Source: Verrucomicrobiota bacterium (GTDB lineage Bacteria; Verrucomicrobiota; Kiritimatiellia; CAIQIC01; JAGNIJ01). Taken from it: a DNA stretch of 64,000 nt. The notes beneath the pieces were generated by a model that ran no database searches, was not told the DNA's origin, and saw nothing but the letters and a program-made list of their open reading frames with translations. The stretch's first letter is position 1. Each line of letters opens with the position of its first letter. Positions 54,456-62,107 of the stretch are shown here, in pieces. A program made the position numbers and the translations under genes. Location of the stretch: positions 62,001 to 126,000 of the forward strand of contig JAKLGK010000009.1 of assembly GCA_022710725.1 (NCBI GenBank), given 5' to 3'.

Positions 54456-55031
54456 CTACCGCTGAGGCGTCTCCGCCAGCAATCCCAGCAGGCATCGCGC
54501 CAGGGGATGCGGATCGGCAATGAAATGATACACGCCCTGCTTTCGGACAACGAGTCCCCGCGCGCGGAGGTGGCGCAGATGGCGCGACAGCGAAATGCGC
54601 GGCATCCGGGTCTCGGTCACCAAGCGAGAGAAGTCGAGGGGTTGGACGAGAAGGGCCTGTGCGATCCGCAAGCGCCTCGGATGGGTCAGCGCGGACGCGA
54701 TGCGCAGGCACTCGGCATCCGCGCCCGGGCGGGAGCGGGCCAGGGCGGTCCGCAACGCCTGCACGATCGGTTTGGCGGACGGCACGCGGGGATCGGCCGC
54801 CGGGGCATAGCGGACCCAACGCCCATGGCGGGTTGCCTTCAGGAGGCCCCGGGCCTGAAGCCGTCGCAGTTCCTGGCTGGCGCGGCTGCGGCCGATCTTC
54901 AGGGCCGCCGCCACTTCGCCAACCGATTGATGGGGATCGCGGCACAACCGGCCGAACATGCGCAGACGCGTGGGGCCGGCCAGGACGCGGCATGTGCGCC
55001 AAAGCGTCGGACTCAATTCGATGGAGTTCAT
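54456..55031 (-). CDS. Tandem winged-helix (ArsR-like) regulator
   Basis: A 191-residue protein made of two winged-helix domains. Domain 1 (about residues 8-78) has the recognition segment VGEVAAALKIGRSRASQELRRLQARGLL. Domain 2 (about 100-185) has FSRLVTETRMPRISLSRHLRHLRARGLV. No ArsR metal motif (ELCVCDL) is present, so it probably senses something other than metal. Two perfect palindromes lie upstream, the nearer overlapping its ATG. It heads a leftward operon with the three GT4 genes and the membrane protein. There is no Shine-Dalgarno sequence; the mRNA is probably leaderless. Confidence 0.8.
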   Translation of the reverse strand: MNSIELSPTLWRTCRVLAGPTRLRMFGRLCRDPHQSVGEVAAALKIGRSRASQELRRLQARGLLKATRHGRWVRYAPAADPRVPSAKPIVQALRTALARSRPGADAECLRIASALTHPRRLRIAQALLVQPLDFSRLVTETRMPRISLSRHLRHLRARGLVVRKQGVYHFIADPHPLARCLLGLLAETPQR

Positions 55032-55058
55032 GTATCACAGTTTATAAACTGTGATACA
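55031..55058. promoter_or_regulatory. Perfect 28-bp palindromic operator overlapping the regulator start
   Basis: The half-site TGTATCACAGTTTA is followed directly by its complement (centre between 55044 and 55045). The left end overlaps the regulator's ATG (55029-55031). Its inner 24 bp recur exactly at 55111-55134, with centres 78 bp apart. It covers the predicted -10, so binding would block transcription of the glycan operon. Confidence 0.8.
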
Positions 55059-55066
55059 CGCGTCAA
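55039..55066 (-). promoter_or_regulatory. Predicted promoter of the regulator-glycosyltransferase operon
   Basis: On the minus strand TTGACG (55066-55061) and TAAACT (55044-55039) are separated by 16 bp. The expected start near 55032 coincides with the ATG, giving a leaderless mRNA. The -10 lies inside the operator palindrome. Confidence 0.45.
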
Positions 55067-55110
55067 TCATCAATATTTCCTAACGAAATCGCGCTATCCC
55101 GCGGCCATAA

Positions 55111-55134
55111 TATCACAGTTTATAAACTGTGATA
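55111..55134. promoter_or_regulatory. Second perfect 24-bp operator palindrome
   Basis: Half-site TATCACAGTTTA followed by its exact complement; identical to the core of the operator at 55031-55058. It lies 48 bp from the prepilin stop and probably permits cooperative or looped binding by the tandem-domain regulator. Confidence 0.75.
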
Positions 55135-55181
55135 CCTGGCCTGTTCAACGAATCGGGGCTCCTCGCCGCGAGGACCGCCCG

Positions 55182-56042
55182 CTACAGCGGATCAAACAAC
55201 GAGTTGTCGGCCGGTCCGAACCAGCCGAGGCCGGAGGCAGGATTGCCCAGCGCTTGCGTCTCCCACGTGACGTGTCCGTCGCACCAGACCACGCCGGCCC
55301 GCCCGCCGTGACGGAAGTGAACGGACGGCCGCGAGGGGCCATACAGTTGCGCGGGCGTGCGGCCGACAAAATAATACGCCTCGGCGAAGGAGTACTCGAT
55401 GAACCATCGCGGGTCATTGTACGGCTGACCGAAGGCCGCGTCGGCGAACATCACCGTCCGCGCCGGATTCCGAATTGCCCCGGGAAACATCCCCTGCTGC
55501 ATCGCCGCCGAGCCGTATCCCAGAAGATATACCCGCGAACCGACCCCGCGATCGTTGTATCCATACCCGCCGCACGCCGACTCGAAGGCGTTGGCCGCCG
55601 CGTCCCGCCGGTAGTCCGGAAAGGAGGGGCAGCGCCGGGCCCGCCCATCCTCCAGGAACCGCGCCAGCGGGCCCAACGAGCCTTCAAACGCGCCCGAACC
55701 GGACGACCGCACCCCGTGCCAGCGCCGGCGGTTCGGCCCCATGATGTCCGGCGCCGCCGCCACGTAACTTCCGTTCTCCGCCGCGTAGGCCGCGTTGGCG
55801 ACGAATAACTGCCGCAGGTTCGATCCGCACTGCGCCCGGCGGCCGGCCTCGATACTTCGAATCACCCATGGGACCAGGGCCGCCGCCAGCACGAAGAGGA
55901 TCGCCACCACCACGAGCAGCTCGACCAGGGAAAACCCGGGTTTTCCAATGTTTGGAAAAGAAGGTTTGCGGTTTTTCCAATCATTGGAAAACTCCGCTCG
56001 GCCCGCGGGAGCGCGGGCCCCCCATGGGGCGCACGCCGTCAC
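55182..56042 (-). CDS. Prepilin-type protein with a repeat-encoded leader (H-X9-DG type)
   Basis: A 286-residue pseudopilin. The prepilin peptidase site is [25 protein letters not shown] (residues about 36-60), with Glu5 of the mature protein present. The C-terminal motif [14 protein letters not shown] fits the H-X9-DG family of PVC bacteria. The leader is unusually long (36 residues), and residues 18-36 are encoded by two AT-rich palindromes (55941-55991). The start is GTG at 56042, in a GTGA overlap with the upstream stop. It is cotranscribed with the DUF4465 gene behind a cobalamin riboswitch. Confidence 0.82.
   Translation of the reverse strand: MTACAPWGARAPAGRAEFSNDWKNRKPSFPNIGKPGFSLVELLVVVAILFVLAAALVPWVIRSIEAGRRAQCGSNLRQLFVANAAYAAENGSYVAAAPDIMGPNRRRWHGVRSSGSGAFEGSLGPLARFLEDGRARRCPSFPDYRRDAAANAFESACGGYGYNDRGVGSRVYLLGYGSAAMQQGMFPGAIRNPARTVMFADAAFGQPYNDPRWFIEYSFAEAYYFVGRTPAQLYGPSRPSVHFRHGGRAGVVWCDGHVTWETQALGNPASGLGWFGPADNSLFDPL
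55941..55991. repeat. Two TTTTCCAA palindromes inside the prepilin leader coding region
   Basis: 55941-55959 is an exact copy of the palindrome found upstream of pheS; 55973-55991 is the variant TTTTCCAATCATTGGAAAA. Read leftward they encode FSNDWKN and FPNIGKPG, the charged part of the prepilin leader. Confidence 0.88.
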
Positions 56043-57613
56043 GGCAGCAGCGTCCTCCGCAAACGATAGAACCGGCCGGATGCCGGAGGAGCGGGATCGT
56101 CCAGCTCGACCCGCTCATTGCGGCCAGTGACCGATAGAACGGTCGTCCACCCGTCTCCCGCCAGATCCCCGGAAGCCTGCAATTCATAGAGCCAGTTGGT
56201 GAAGGCCTGGCAGGCAAAACGGCCCCTGTCGGCCGAAGCCGGCTCGCAATCCATGCGGTAGTTGATGACGCCCACGGCATCCAAGTCGAATCCCGCAGAA
56301 CCCTCGGTGGGATACGGGTCATAAATGGCCCGCCCGAAGGAGTCGCTGCAAGAGCCGTCGCCGACGATGTCCACGAGCCGAACGTGGCGGACATCCATGA
56401 CATCCAGGAGCGGGGATACGCCGGCCAACTGTCGCAAATCGAACGGCGTGCCGTATTGGCGCCGGTACTGGCCGGCCAGCCCGGCGATATTCGTGGACTG
56501 AACCTCCCCGCCCCAGAACGGCACGGTGTTGGTCGCCAGCGTCTGATTCGGAAAACGGGAAAAGTGGTTCCCGTCGCTTGACACCTCGACCCAGGCCAAC
56601 TCGAGGAAGAAATCGTTCAACGCGTTCTCGAACACGGCAAAATCCGGGCCCGGACCGTCGGCCAGCGGGACATCGAACGTCATGGTGATGGAACCCCCGT
56701 CTCCAAGGCAGACGATGCCGTTCGTCTCTTCCACGTCCGACGGCCCCATGGCATTCCCCGGCGTCTGCCATGACGGATCACAGCCGGGTCCCGCATTGTA
56801 CTGGGTCCAACCGGTCGCCCATGTCACAATGCGCCGCTCCGTCCACGCCACGGCGGCCGAAGAGCACTCCCCCGCCGCCGGCGCGTAGGTGAAGACCAGG
56901 CCGTCGAGCGCGAAATAGGCTGGCGTGTTCATCCCCCACGCGCCCGTGTCGCTGGACGACAGGGAAAAATGCAGCGTGGCGACCTCCGCCCCGAACGACG
57001 AGAGGTCGACCCATTGCCACGCGGACTGGATAAAGTCCTGCGCGTTGTTCGTGAACCGGTAGTCGGCCAGGTAGTGATTCGTGACGCCGACCACCTGCCC
57101 GTCGAGGTCGCGGCCGGTGACGGTGAGCCGGAACCAGTCCGGGTCGTCGCCCGTCGCTCCGCCGAACTTCTTGGAAAAACCGTACTCGTCGCCATCGCGC
57201 ATGGTCAGGGCGGCGTACGTGGTGTTGTTGACGTAGAAGCCGCGCACCCAGGCGGGCAACGGGAGCGTGATGATGTCCGCCTCCTCGCCGTACGTGTCGT
57301 CGTAGGCCACGGCATACGTGCCCGCTCCCCCGAGACCCGTCCCGGCAAAGACGGCGTACTGGTTGAGCCACCCGGCCGTGTTGGTGTCGTTGACGTTGGA
57401 GAGCGCGAACCCGCTCCAGTTGCCCCACGCGGGATCGTAGCGGTTCCTGAAAAAAACGGTCCGGCTGGTGACGCCGCCGGAGAGATCGGAGCCGTTCCAT
57501 GCGGATTGCGCCGGGAGCGGATGATCCTCGAAATCCGCGTTCAGGGCGGGGGCGACCACAGGCAGACCGGTCGCCAGACCGGTGGTCAGGAAACGAACAA
57601 GGGACTTTCTCAC
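56039..57613 (-). CDS. Secreted DUF4465 surface protein under cobalamin-riboswitch control
   Basis: A 524-residue exported protein. The signal peptide is residues 1-27. Residues about 28-240 match DUF4465, with [25 protein letters not shown] and [20 protein letters not shown] near the start and [12 protein letters not shown] toward its end. A second domain (about 250-430) has [29 protein letters not shown], a surface beta-sandwich seen in other B12-related loci as far as I recall. DUF4465 proteins are associated with cobalamin uptake in Bacteroidota. GTG 57613 follows AAAGG; an upstream TTG is less likely. The prepilin gene overlaps its stop. Confidence 0.83.
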   Translation of the reverse strand: MRKSLVRFLTTGLATGLPVVAPALNADFEDHPLPAQSAWNGSDLSGGVTSRTVFFRNRYDPAWGNWSGFALSNVNDTNTAGWLNQYAVFAGTGLGGAGTYAVAYDDTYGEEADIITLPLPAWVRGFYVNNTTYAALTMRDGDEYGFSKKFGGATGDDPDWFRLTVTGRDLDGQVVGVTNHYLADYRFTNNAQDFIQSAWQWVDLSSFGAEVATLHFSLSSSDTGAWGMNTPAYFALDGLVFTYAPAAGECSSAAVAWTERRIVTWATGWTQYNAGPGCDPSWQTPGNAMGPSDVEETNGIVCLGDGGSITMTFDVPLADGPGPDFAVFENALNDFFLELAWVEVSSDGNHFSRFPNQTLATNTVPFWGGEVQSTNIAGLAGQYRRQYGTPFDLRQLAGVSPLLDVMDVRHVRLVDIVGDGSCSDSFGRAIYDPYPTEGSAGFDLDAVGVINYRMDCEPASADRGRFACQAFTNWLYELQASGDLAGDGWTTVLSVTGRNERVELDDPAPPASGRFYRLRRTLLP

Positions 57614-57624
57614 GGACGCCTTTC

Positions 57625-57643
57625 TGCCCCTCGTGCGGGGGCA
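57625..57643 (-). promoter_or_regulatory. Hairpin next to the ribosome-binding site, candidate riboswitch expression platform
   Basis: TGCCCC-(7 nt)-GGGGCA forms a 6-bp stem immediately before AGAAAGG and the GTG of the DUF4465 gene. It could hide or free the ribosome-binding site depending on the riboswitch state. Confidence 0.45.
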
Positions 57644-57659
57644 TATGGGCAACGGGAAA

Positions 57660-57840
57660 AACTCGTCTTCTGGCTCCCGGCTTCAGGCCTCGCCCCGCCT
57701 TCCGGAAGGAGTTGTTGCCTCCCGTGGCTTGTGGGGTTTGTAGCCGGTTACAGCGGCGCGACCGCGTCCGATTCGCACGGACTTCCGTTCGCTTTTCCCG
57801 CGCACAGTTTCAACAAAGAACCGGGAGGACGGTACCGGAG
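57660..57840 (-). ncRNA. Cobalamin riboswitch
   Basis: Reading leftward, the conserved RF00174-type elements appear in order: GGTACC start segment, GGGAAAAG, CCGTGCGAATCGGAC, CGCCGCTGTAA, GCCAC, CGGAAGGC, and the B12 box GGGAGCCAGAAGAC. Spacing and order match the class. It lies between the metF stop and the DUF4465 start, so it should repress the DUF4465-prepilin unit when adenosylcobalamin is plentiful. Confidence 0.9.
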
Positions 57841-57888
57841 CCACGCCCCTCACGTCAAGCCCGGGCAGTCCTCGGCAAGCGAAGGCCC

Positions 57889-58767
57889 CTACCCGGCGCG
57901 GCGAAGGGAGGCTATCAGCGGCGCGGCGTGCGCCCGGTTGAGGACGTAGAGATGTATCCCCGGCACGCCGTCTCGGAGCAACTGCTCGACCTGCTCCTGC
58001 GCCCAGGCCATGCCGACCTGCGCGGCGGCCGCATCATCCGCGGCCGCGGCGAGCCGCGTGGCCAGCGGGCCGGGAAAAGTCGCGCCGCAGACCGCCGTGA
58101 ACCGCTGGATCTGCCGGTGCGACAGCGCCGGCATGATCCCCGGGAGGATCGGCTGCGTAACGCCCGCTTCCCGGCACCGCCGGACGTAGTCGGCGTAAAA
58201 ACGGTTCTCGAAGAACAACTGCGTGGTGATGAAATCCCCGCCGGCGGCCAGCTTGGCCTTCATGTTCGCGATATCCGCCGGCAGACTGGCAGCCTCCGGA
58301 TGCTTTTCCGGGTAGCCCGCGACCCCGCAGCAGAAATCGGCATGCCGGCCCTTGAGCAGCGCCACGAGGTCGGAGGCGTGCGCCAGGCCGTCCTTCGCCA
58401 CGCGGAAAACGGTCTCGCCCTTCGGCGGATCGCCGCGCAGGGTCATGATGTTGCGATAGCCTCGACGGTGCAACTCATCGGCGTATTCCAAGAGTTCCGC
58501 GCGGCTGGAGCCGACGCAGGTGAGGTGCGGCATGACGACGGCGAAGCCCATCCCGCGCAGCAGTTCGCACACCTCCAGCGTCCGCTCGCGGGTCGAACCG
58601 CCCGCACCGTAGGTCACCGTCACGAAATCCGGGCGCGCGGCGACGAGCTGTCCGGCGGCCTTCCGCAGCGTGTCCAGGCCCTTTTCGTCCTTCGGCGGAA
58701 AGAACTCGAAGGAGAGCAACGGGCGCGCGGCGCGCCGGAGCAATTCGGCAATGGTTGTATCGGGCAT
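57889..58767 (-). CDS. metF: 5,10-methylenetetrahydrofolate reductase
   Basis: A 292-residue FAD-dependent MetF. Features are FEFFPPKDEKG near the N-terminus, VTYGAGGSTRERT near residue 54, and HLTCVGSSRAE near residue 80. It supplies methyltetrahydrofolate for methionine synthesis. It lies just upstream of the cobalamin riboswitch but is not controlled by it, as the switch is 3' of the gene. Confidence 0.94.
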   Translation of the reverse strand: MPDTTIAELLRRAARPLLSFEFFPPKDEKGLDTLRKAAGQLVAARPDFVTVTYGAGGSTRERTLEVCELLRGMGFAVVMPHLTCVGSSRAELLEYADELHRRGYRNIMTLRGDPPKGETVFRVAKDGLAHASDLVALLKGRHADFCCGVAGYPEKHPEAASLPADIANMKAKLAAGGDFITTQLFFENRFYADYVRRCREAGVTQPILPGIMPALSHRQIQRFTAVCGATFPGPLATRLAAAADDAAAAQVGMAWAQEQVEQLLRDGVPGIHLYVLNRAHAAPLIASLRRAG

Positions 58768-58798
58768 GGAGGCTACCCTAGCGGTTTTCCGCCGGACG

Positions 58799-61024
58799 TC
58801 AATCGCCCGCCCGGAGGTTCCACTCGTACGCCGCCACGTCTTCGCCGCGCACGACGACCTCGTACTTCCCGTCCGCCCCCGGCCTGATCGACCAATGCTC
58901 CCGGAAACCGACGGGCTGGTCGAGCTTCACTTCGCCCTTCGGGTTCAGCAGCAGGAGCTGGTTCCACGTGGCCACGACGAGATAGTCGCGATCGGCCGCG
59001 ACCGGCAGGGCCAGGACCTGCAGGGCGCCCATGCCCTGCTCCAGCGTGTTCGTCCACAGGACGCCGCCGTCATCGGAAAAACCCACCACGCTGGTTTCCA
59101 CGGTGCGATAGGACCGGCTGGTTTCGCTCCGCTCGGTCACTTCGTACTTCGTCTTCAGAGCCGCCACCACGGCGTTGGATCCGTCCTGCAGGTACACGAG
59201 CAAAGGACGACGGTCCATCGCGTCGGGCTCCATCGCCTCGGCGGGCAGAGGAATAACCCGGAGCGGTTCGCCGTCCGCCGGATTCAGCACGTGCAACGAC
59301 TCCTCCGAGACGACGGCCAGCCGGCGGGGCGGCACATGGACATCCAGGCGCGTCGGACGGGCTGATTCCTGCTGCAGGGGCGGGATGTCGCGCCGCCACT
59401 TGAGCGTGAAGAAGGCCGGGTCCAGTTCCGACGACTCCTCGAGTGGCCTGGGCCGCGCCGTCCGGGCAGGGGGGGCCGCTTTCTGCGCCGCCCGGGGCGG
59501 GGCTTTGCCGCTCGGGAGTTCCTTGCCGGCCAGCAGCATATCGATGGCCTTCCGCAACTCCGCCGGGCCCTCGTCCCAGGCCCCGACCTGGCGCCCCTGC
59601 ACCCGACCGTCGCGGCCGATGAGCACCACGCACGGGATGGCGGCCACGGAATAGTCGAGACCGAGCCCCTGCAGGTCCAGGCCGGTCGGATACGGGACCT
59701 TGTGCTCGGCCAGCAGGGGCGCGATCTTGTCCTTGTCACCCGGCCGGTCCCGGCTGACGCCGAGGAAGACGACCGCCTGACCCGCGTACGCGGCGGCCAG
59801 TTCGCCCATGTGCGGCAGCGTCTTCCGGCACGGCGGGCACCACGTTGCCCAGAAATCGAGCACGACCACCTTGTCCTTCTGGTCGGCCAGGCGGAAAGTC
59901 GAACCGTCGAGCAGTTCCAGTTCGAAATCGGGCGCGGGCTTGCCGGAGAGCTCAAAGGCCGACGGCGCCGGGCCCTTCGAAGACGGGACCGGGGCGGGCG
60001 CGGCCTCTTCCTCATCGTCCTCTTCCTCGGCGGCGACGGCCGGCGGCGGCTCGGCCTTCGGCTCGTTCTCCGCCGTCCACGGGCGGCGCGGCGCGGCGGC
60101 CAGCTTCTCGACCGGGAACCGCTGGATGTAGTCCAGGTACGGCCCGCCGGACGAGACGTTGCCGCCGATGACCAGCACCTCGTTGCTCCACAGGACGGCG
60201 GCGTTGTGCCGGCTCGAGCGGTAGCCGACGTCGATCAGGGCCCACTCGCCGGTCTTGAGGTCGCAGGCGGCGGTCCGGTTCATCACCTCGTAGTCGCCGA
60301 ACGTGTAGAGCGTATCGTCCGCGATCACCGCGCTGTGCGCGCTCATCTTGACGGGCAGATCCTTCAAACGCTCCCAGCGGTCGGCGGCGACGTCATAGAC
60401 CTGGAAAGCGGCGATGGCCTTGCCGCCGTCGTACCCGCCGGGCGCGTAGATCTTCCCGGCCTTCTCCACCACGACGCCCTCGCGGGCGACGGGCAACTCC
60501 GCGCCCTCGGACCAGGCCTTCGTCTTGAAATCGTAGATCTGCGCCTTCCCGGTCCGGCTGCGCTCGGGCGTCTCGCCGCCGATGACGTACATCCGGTCGC
60601 CGGACACCGCGACGCCCGCGCGCGCCACCGGCAGGGGCAAGGGCGGCAGTGGACCGACCTCACCCTGGCCCTCCGGAGTGAATTCCTCGACCTCGCCCGT
60701 GATGGCGCGCTCCTCGGTCAGGCCGCCCACGAGGATCATCCGGCCGTCGTACGCGGCGGCGCTGTAGAAGAAGCGCGGGGAGATGGAGGGCGCCATGTAC
60801 AGCGCGAGATCCTTGCGCGGGTCGAGGCCTTCGATGTCGTCGCAGATCCCGTCGTCGGCCCAGCCGCCGGCCGCGAACACGAAATCGCCGACCGGGGCCG
60901 CCGCCAGGCCGAAACGCCCGGTTTGGAGGCGATAGTCCGGCGGGGGCGGGGTGACCGTGGTGCTCACGCCCGAGACCGCCCCGGCGACGAACCCGGCCCA
61001 GATCAGCGCGCTTAATGGATTCAT
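58799..61024 (-). CDS. Secreted Kelch-TlpA fusion protein
   Basis: A 741-residue exported protein. A signal peptide (residues 1-20 or so) is followed by a Kelch-type beta-propeller (about 30-330), with repeats such as GDRMYVIGGETPERSRTG and GKIYAPGGYDGGKA. An acidic linker (EEEDDEEEA, about 345-360) leads to a TlpA-like thioredoxin domain (about 380-525) with the redox motif WATWCPPCRKTLPH. A Pro/Arg linker and a C-terminal beta domain (about 560-741) of PQQ-propeller-like strands follow. I know of no characterised protein with this order. It probably performs disulfide or redox work on a surface partner. Start 61024 follows GGAGAATCGACC. Confidence 0.75.
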   Translation of the reverse strand: MNPLSALIWAGFVAGAVSGVSTTVTPPPPDYRLQTGRFGLAAAPVGDFVFAAGGWADDGICDDIEGLDPRKDLALYMAPSISPRFFYSAAAYDGRMILVGGLTEERAITGEVEEFTPEGQGEVGPLPPLPLPVARAGVAVSGDRMYVIGGETPERSRTGKAQIYDFKTKAWSEGAELPVAREGVVVEKAGKIYAPGGYDGGKAIAAFQVYDVAADRWERLKDLPVKMSAHSAVIADDTLYTFGDYEVMNRTAACDLKTGEWALIDVGYRSSRHNAAVLWSNEVLVIGGNVSSGGPYLDYIQRFPVEKLAAAPRRPWTAENEPKAEPPPAVAAEEEDDEEEAAPAPVPSSKGPAPSAFELSGKPAPDFELELLDGSTFRLADQKDKVVVLDFWATWCPPCRKTLPHMGELAAAYAGQAVVFLGVSRDRPGDKDKIAPLLAEHKVPYPTGLDLQGLGLDYSVAAIPCVVLIGRDGRVQGRQVGAWDEGPAELRKAIDMLLAGKELPSGKAPPRAAQKAAPPARTARPRPLEESSELDPAFFTLKWRRDIPPLQQESARPTRLDVHVPPRRLAVVSEESLHVLNPADGEPLRVIPLPAEAMEPDAMDRRPLLVYLQDGSNAVVAALKTKYEVTERSETSRSYRTVETSVVGFSDDGGVLWTNTLEQGMGALQVLALPVAADRDYLVVATWNQLLLLNPKGEVKLDQPVGFREHWSIRPGADGKYEVVVRGEDVAAYEWNLRAGD

Positions 61025-61162
61025 GGTCGATTCTCCGTGTCCGCAGGTGTAGCGCAGGCCCCGGCGGCGGGAAAGCAAAAAACCGCCCGCACATTTGTGC
61101 TGACAAATCCGGCCGTTTGGGAACAATTCCCGCGTTTTGCCGAATCGGAAAGGATGGCAGCC

Positions 61163-62107
61163 ATGGCCAGCAGGAAGAGCGCGTCGCTGAAAAACCGGGT
61201 CAAGCGGGTCGTCGTCGCGGGCGTGCAGATCGCGCCCCGCCCGAACGACATCCTGTACAACCTCGAGAAGGTGATCGCCTGGTTCCGCCGGGCGGTCCGG
61301 GAGACCGGCGCGAAACTCGTCGCATTCCCGGAGAGCATCACCACGGGGTTCCATCCCAACCTGCCGCTGGACGCGTTCCACGTCCTGCTGCCTCCGCGGA
61401 TCGACACCATCCTGGCGCCGATCCGGAAGGTCTGCCGCGAGGAGCGTGCCTACTGCGTCCTGCCCACCTACGAGCGCGGGCGCAAGCGCCACACCATCTA
61501 CAACAGCGCCTTCCTGATCGACGCCCGGGGCGACGTCGCCGGCGTGTACCGCAAGACCCATCCCTTCCCGGCCGAGCGCCTCGGCGCCGGCGGCTGGACG
61601 ACGCCCGGCGTGAACTATCCCGTCATCCCGACGGAGTTCGGCGCGGTCGGCATGATGATCTGCTACGACGGCGACTTCCCCGAGGTCTCGCGCATCCTCG
61701 CCATCAAGGGCGCGCAGATCATCGCCCGGCCCTCGGCCCTGCTGCGCGCCTTCGACATCTGGGAGATGACCAACAAGATGCGGGCGTACGACAACCACGT
61801 TTACATGCTGGCCGTCAACGCCGTGGGCTCCGACGCCTCGGGCACGCACTACTTCGGGCACAGCATGATCGTCTCGCCCATCGCCCAGACCCTCGCCCTG
61901 GCCCGCGGCACGGAGGAGATCATCTACTCCGAGCTCGACCCGGACCCGCTCAAGCGGCTCGGGATCGGGTCCGACACGCCCATGCACTTCGACCACCTCG
62001 AGGACCGCAACGTGCCGTCCTATGGGAATCTTCTCTCGCGGACGGCCCGCAGCCAGTTCGAGCCGGCGCGCCGCTACAGCGTCCACAAGCCCCGGAGGAA
62101 GCCATGA
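61163..62107 (+). CDS. Carbon-nitrogen hydrolase (nitrilase superfamily)
   Basis: A 314-residue member with the complete Glu-Lys-Cys triad: Glu in VAFPESITTG near residue 56, Lys in YRKTHPF near residue 133, Cys in MMICYDGDFPE near residue 168. It hydrolyses an amide, carbamoyl or nitrile substrate. The start at 61163 is chosen because GGAAAGG is 9 bp upstream; an ATG 9 bp earlier is alternative. Its stop overlaps the MdcA-like start by 4 bp, so the two act together. Confidence 0.85.
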   Translation: MASRKSASLKNRVKRVVVAGVQIAPRPNDILYNLEKVIAWFRRAVRETGAKLVAFPESITTGFHPNLPLDAFHVLLPPRIDTILAPIRKVCREERAYCVLPTYERGRKRHTIYNSAFLIDARGDVAGVYRKTHPFPAERLGAGGWTTPGVNYPVIPTEFGAVGMMICYDGDFPEVSRILAIKGAQIIARPSALLRAFDIWEMTNKMRAYDNHVYMLAVNAVGSDASGTHYFGHSMIVSPIAQTLALARGTEEIIYSELDPDPLKRLGIGSDTPMHFDHLEDRNVPSYGNLLSRTARSQFEPARRYSVHKPRRKP

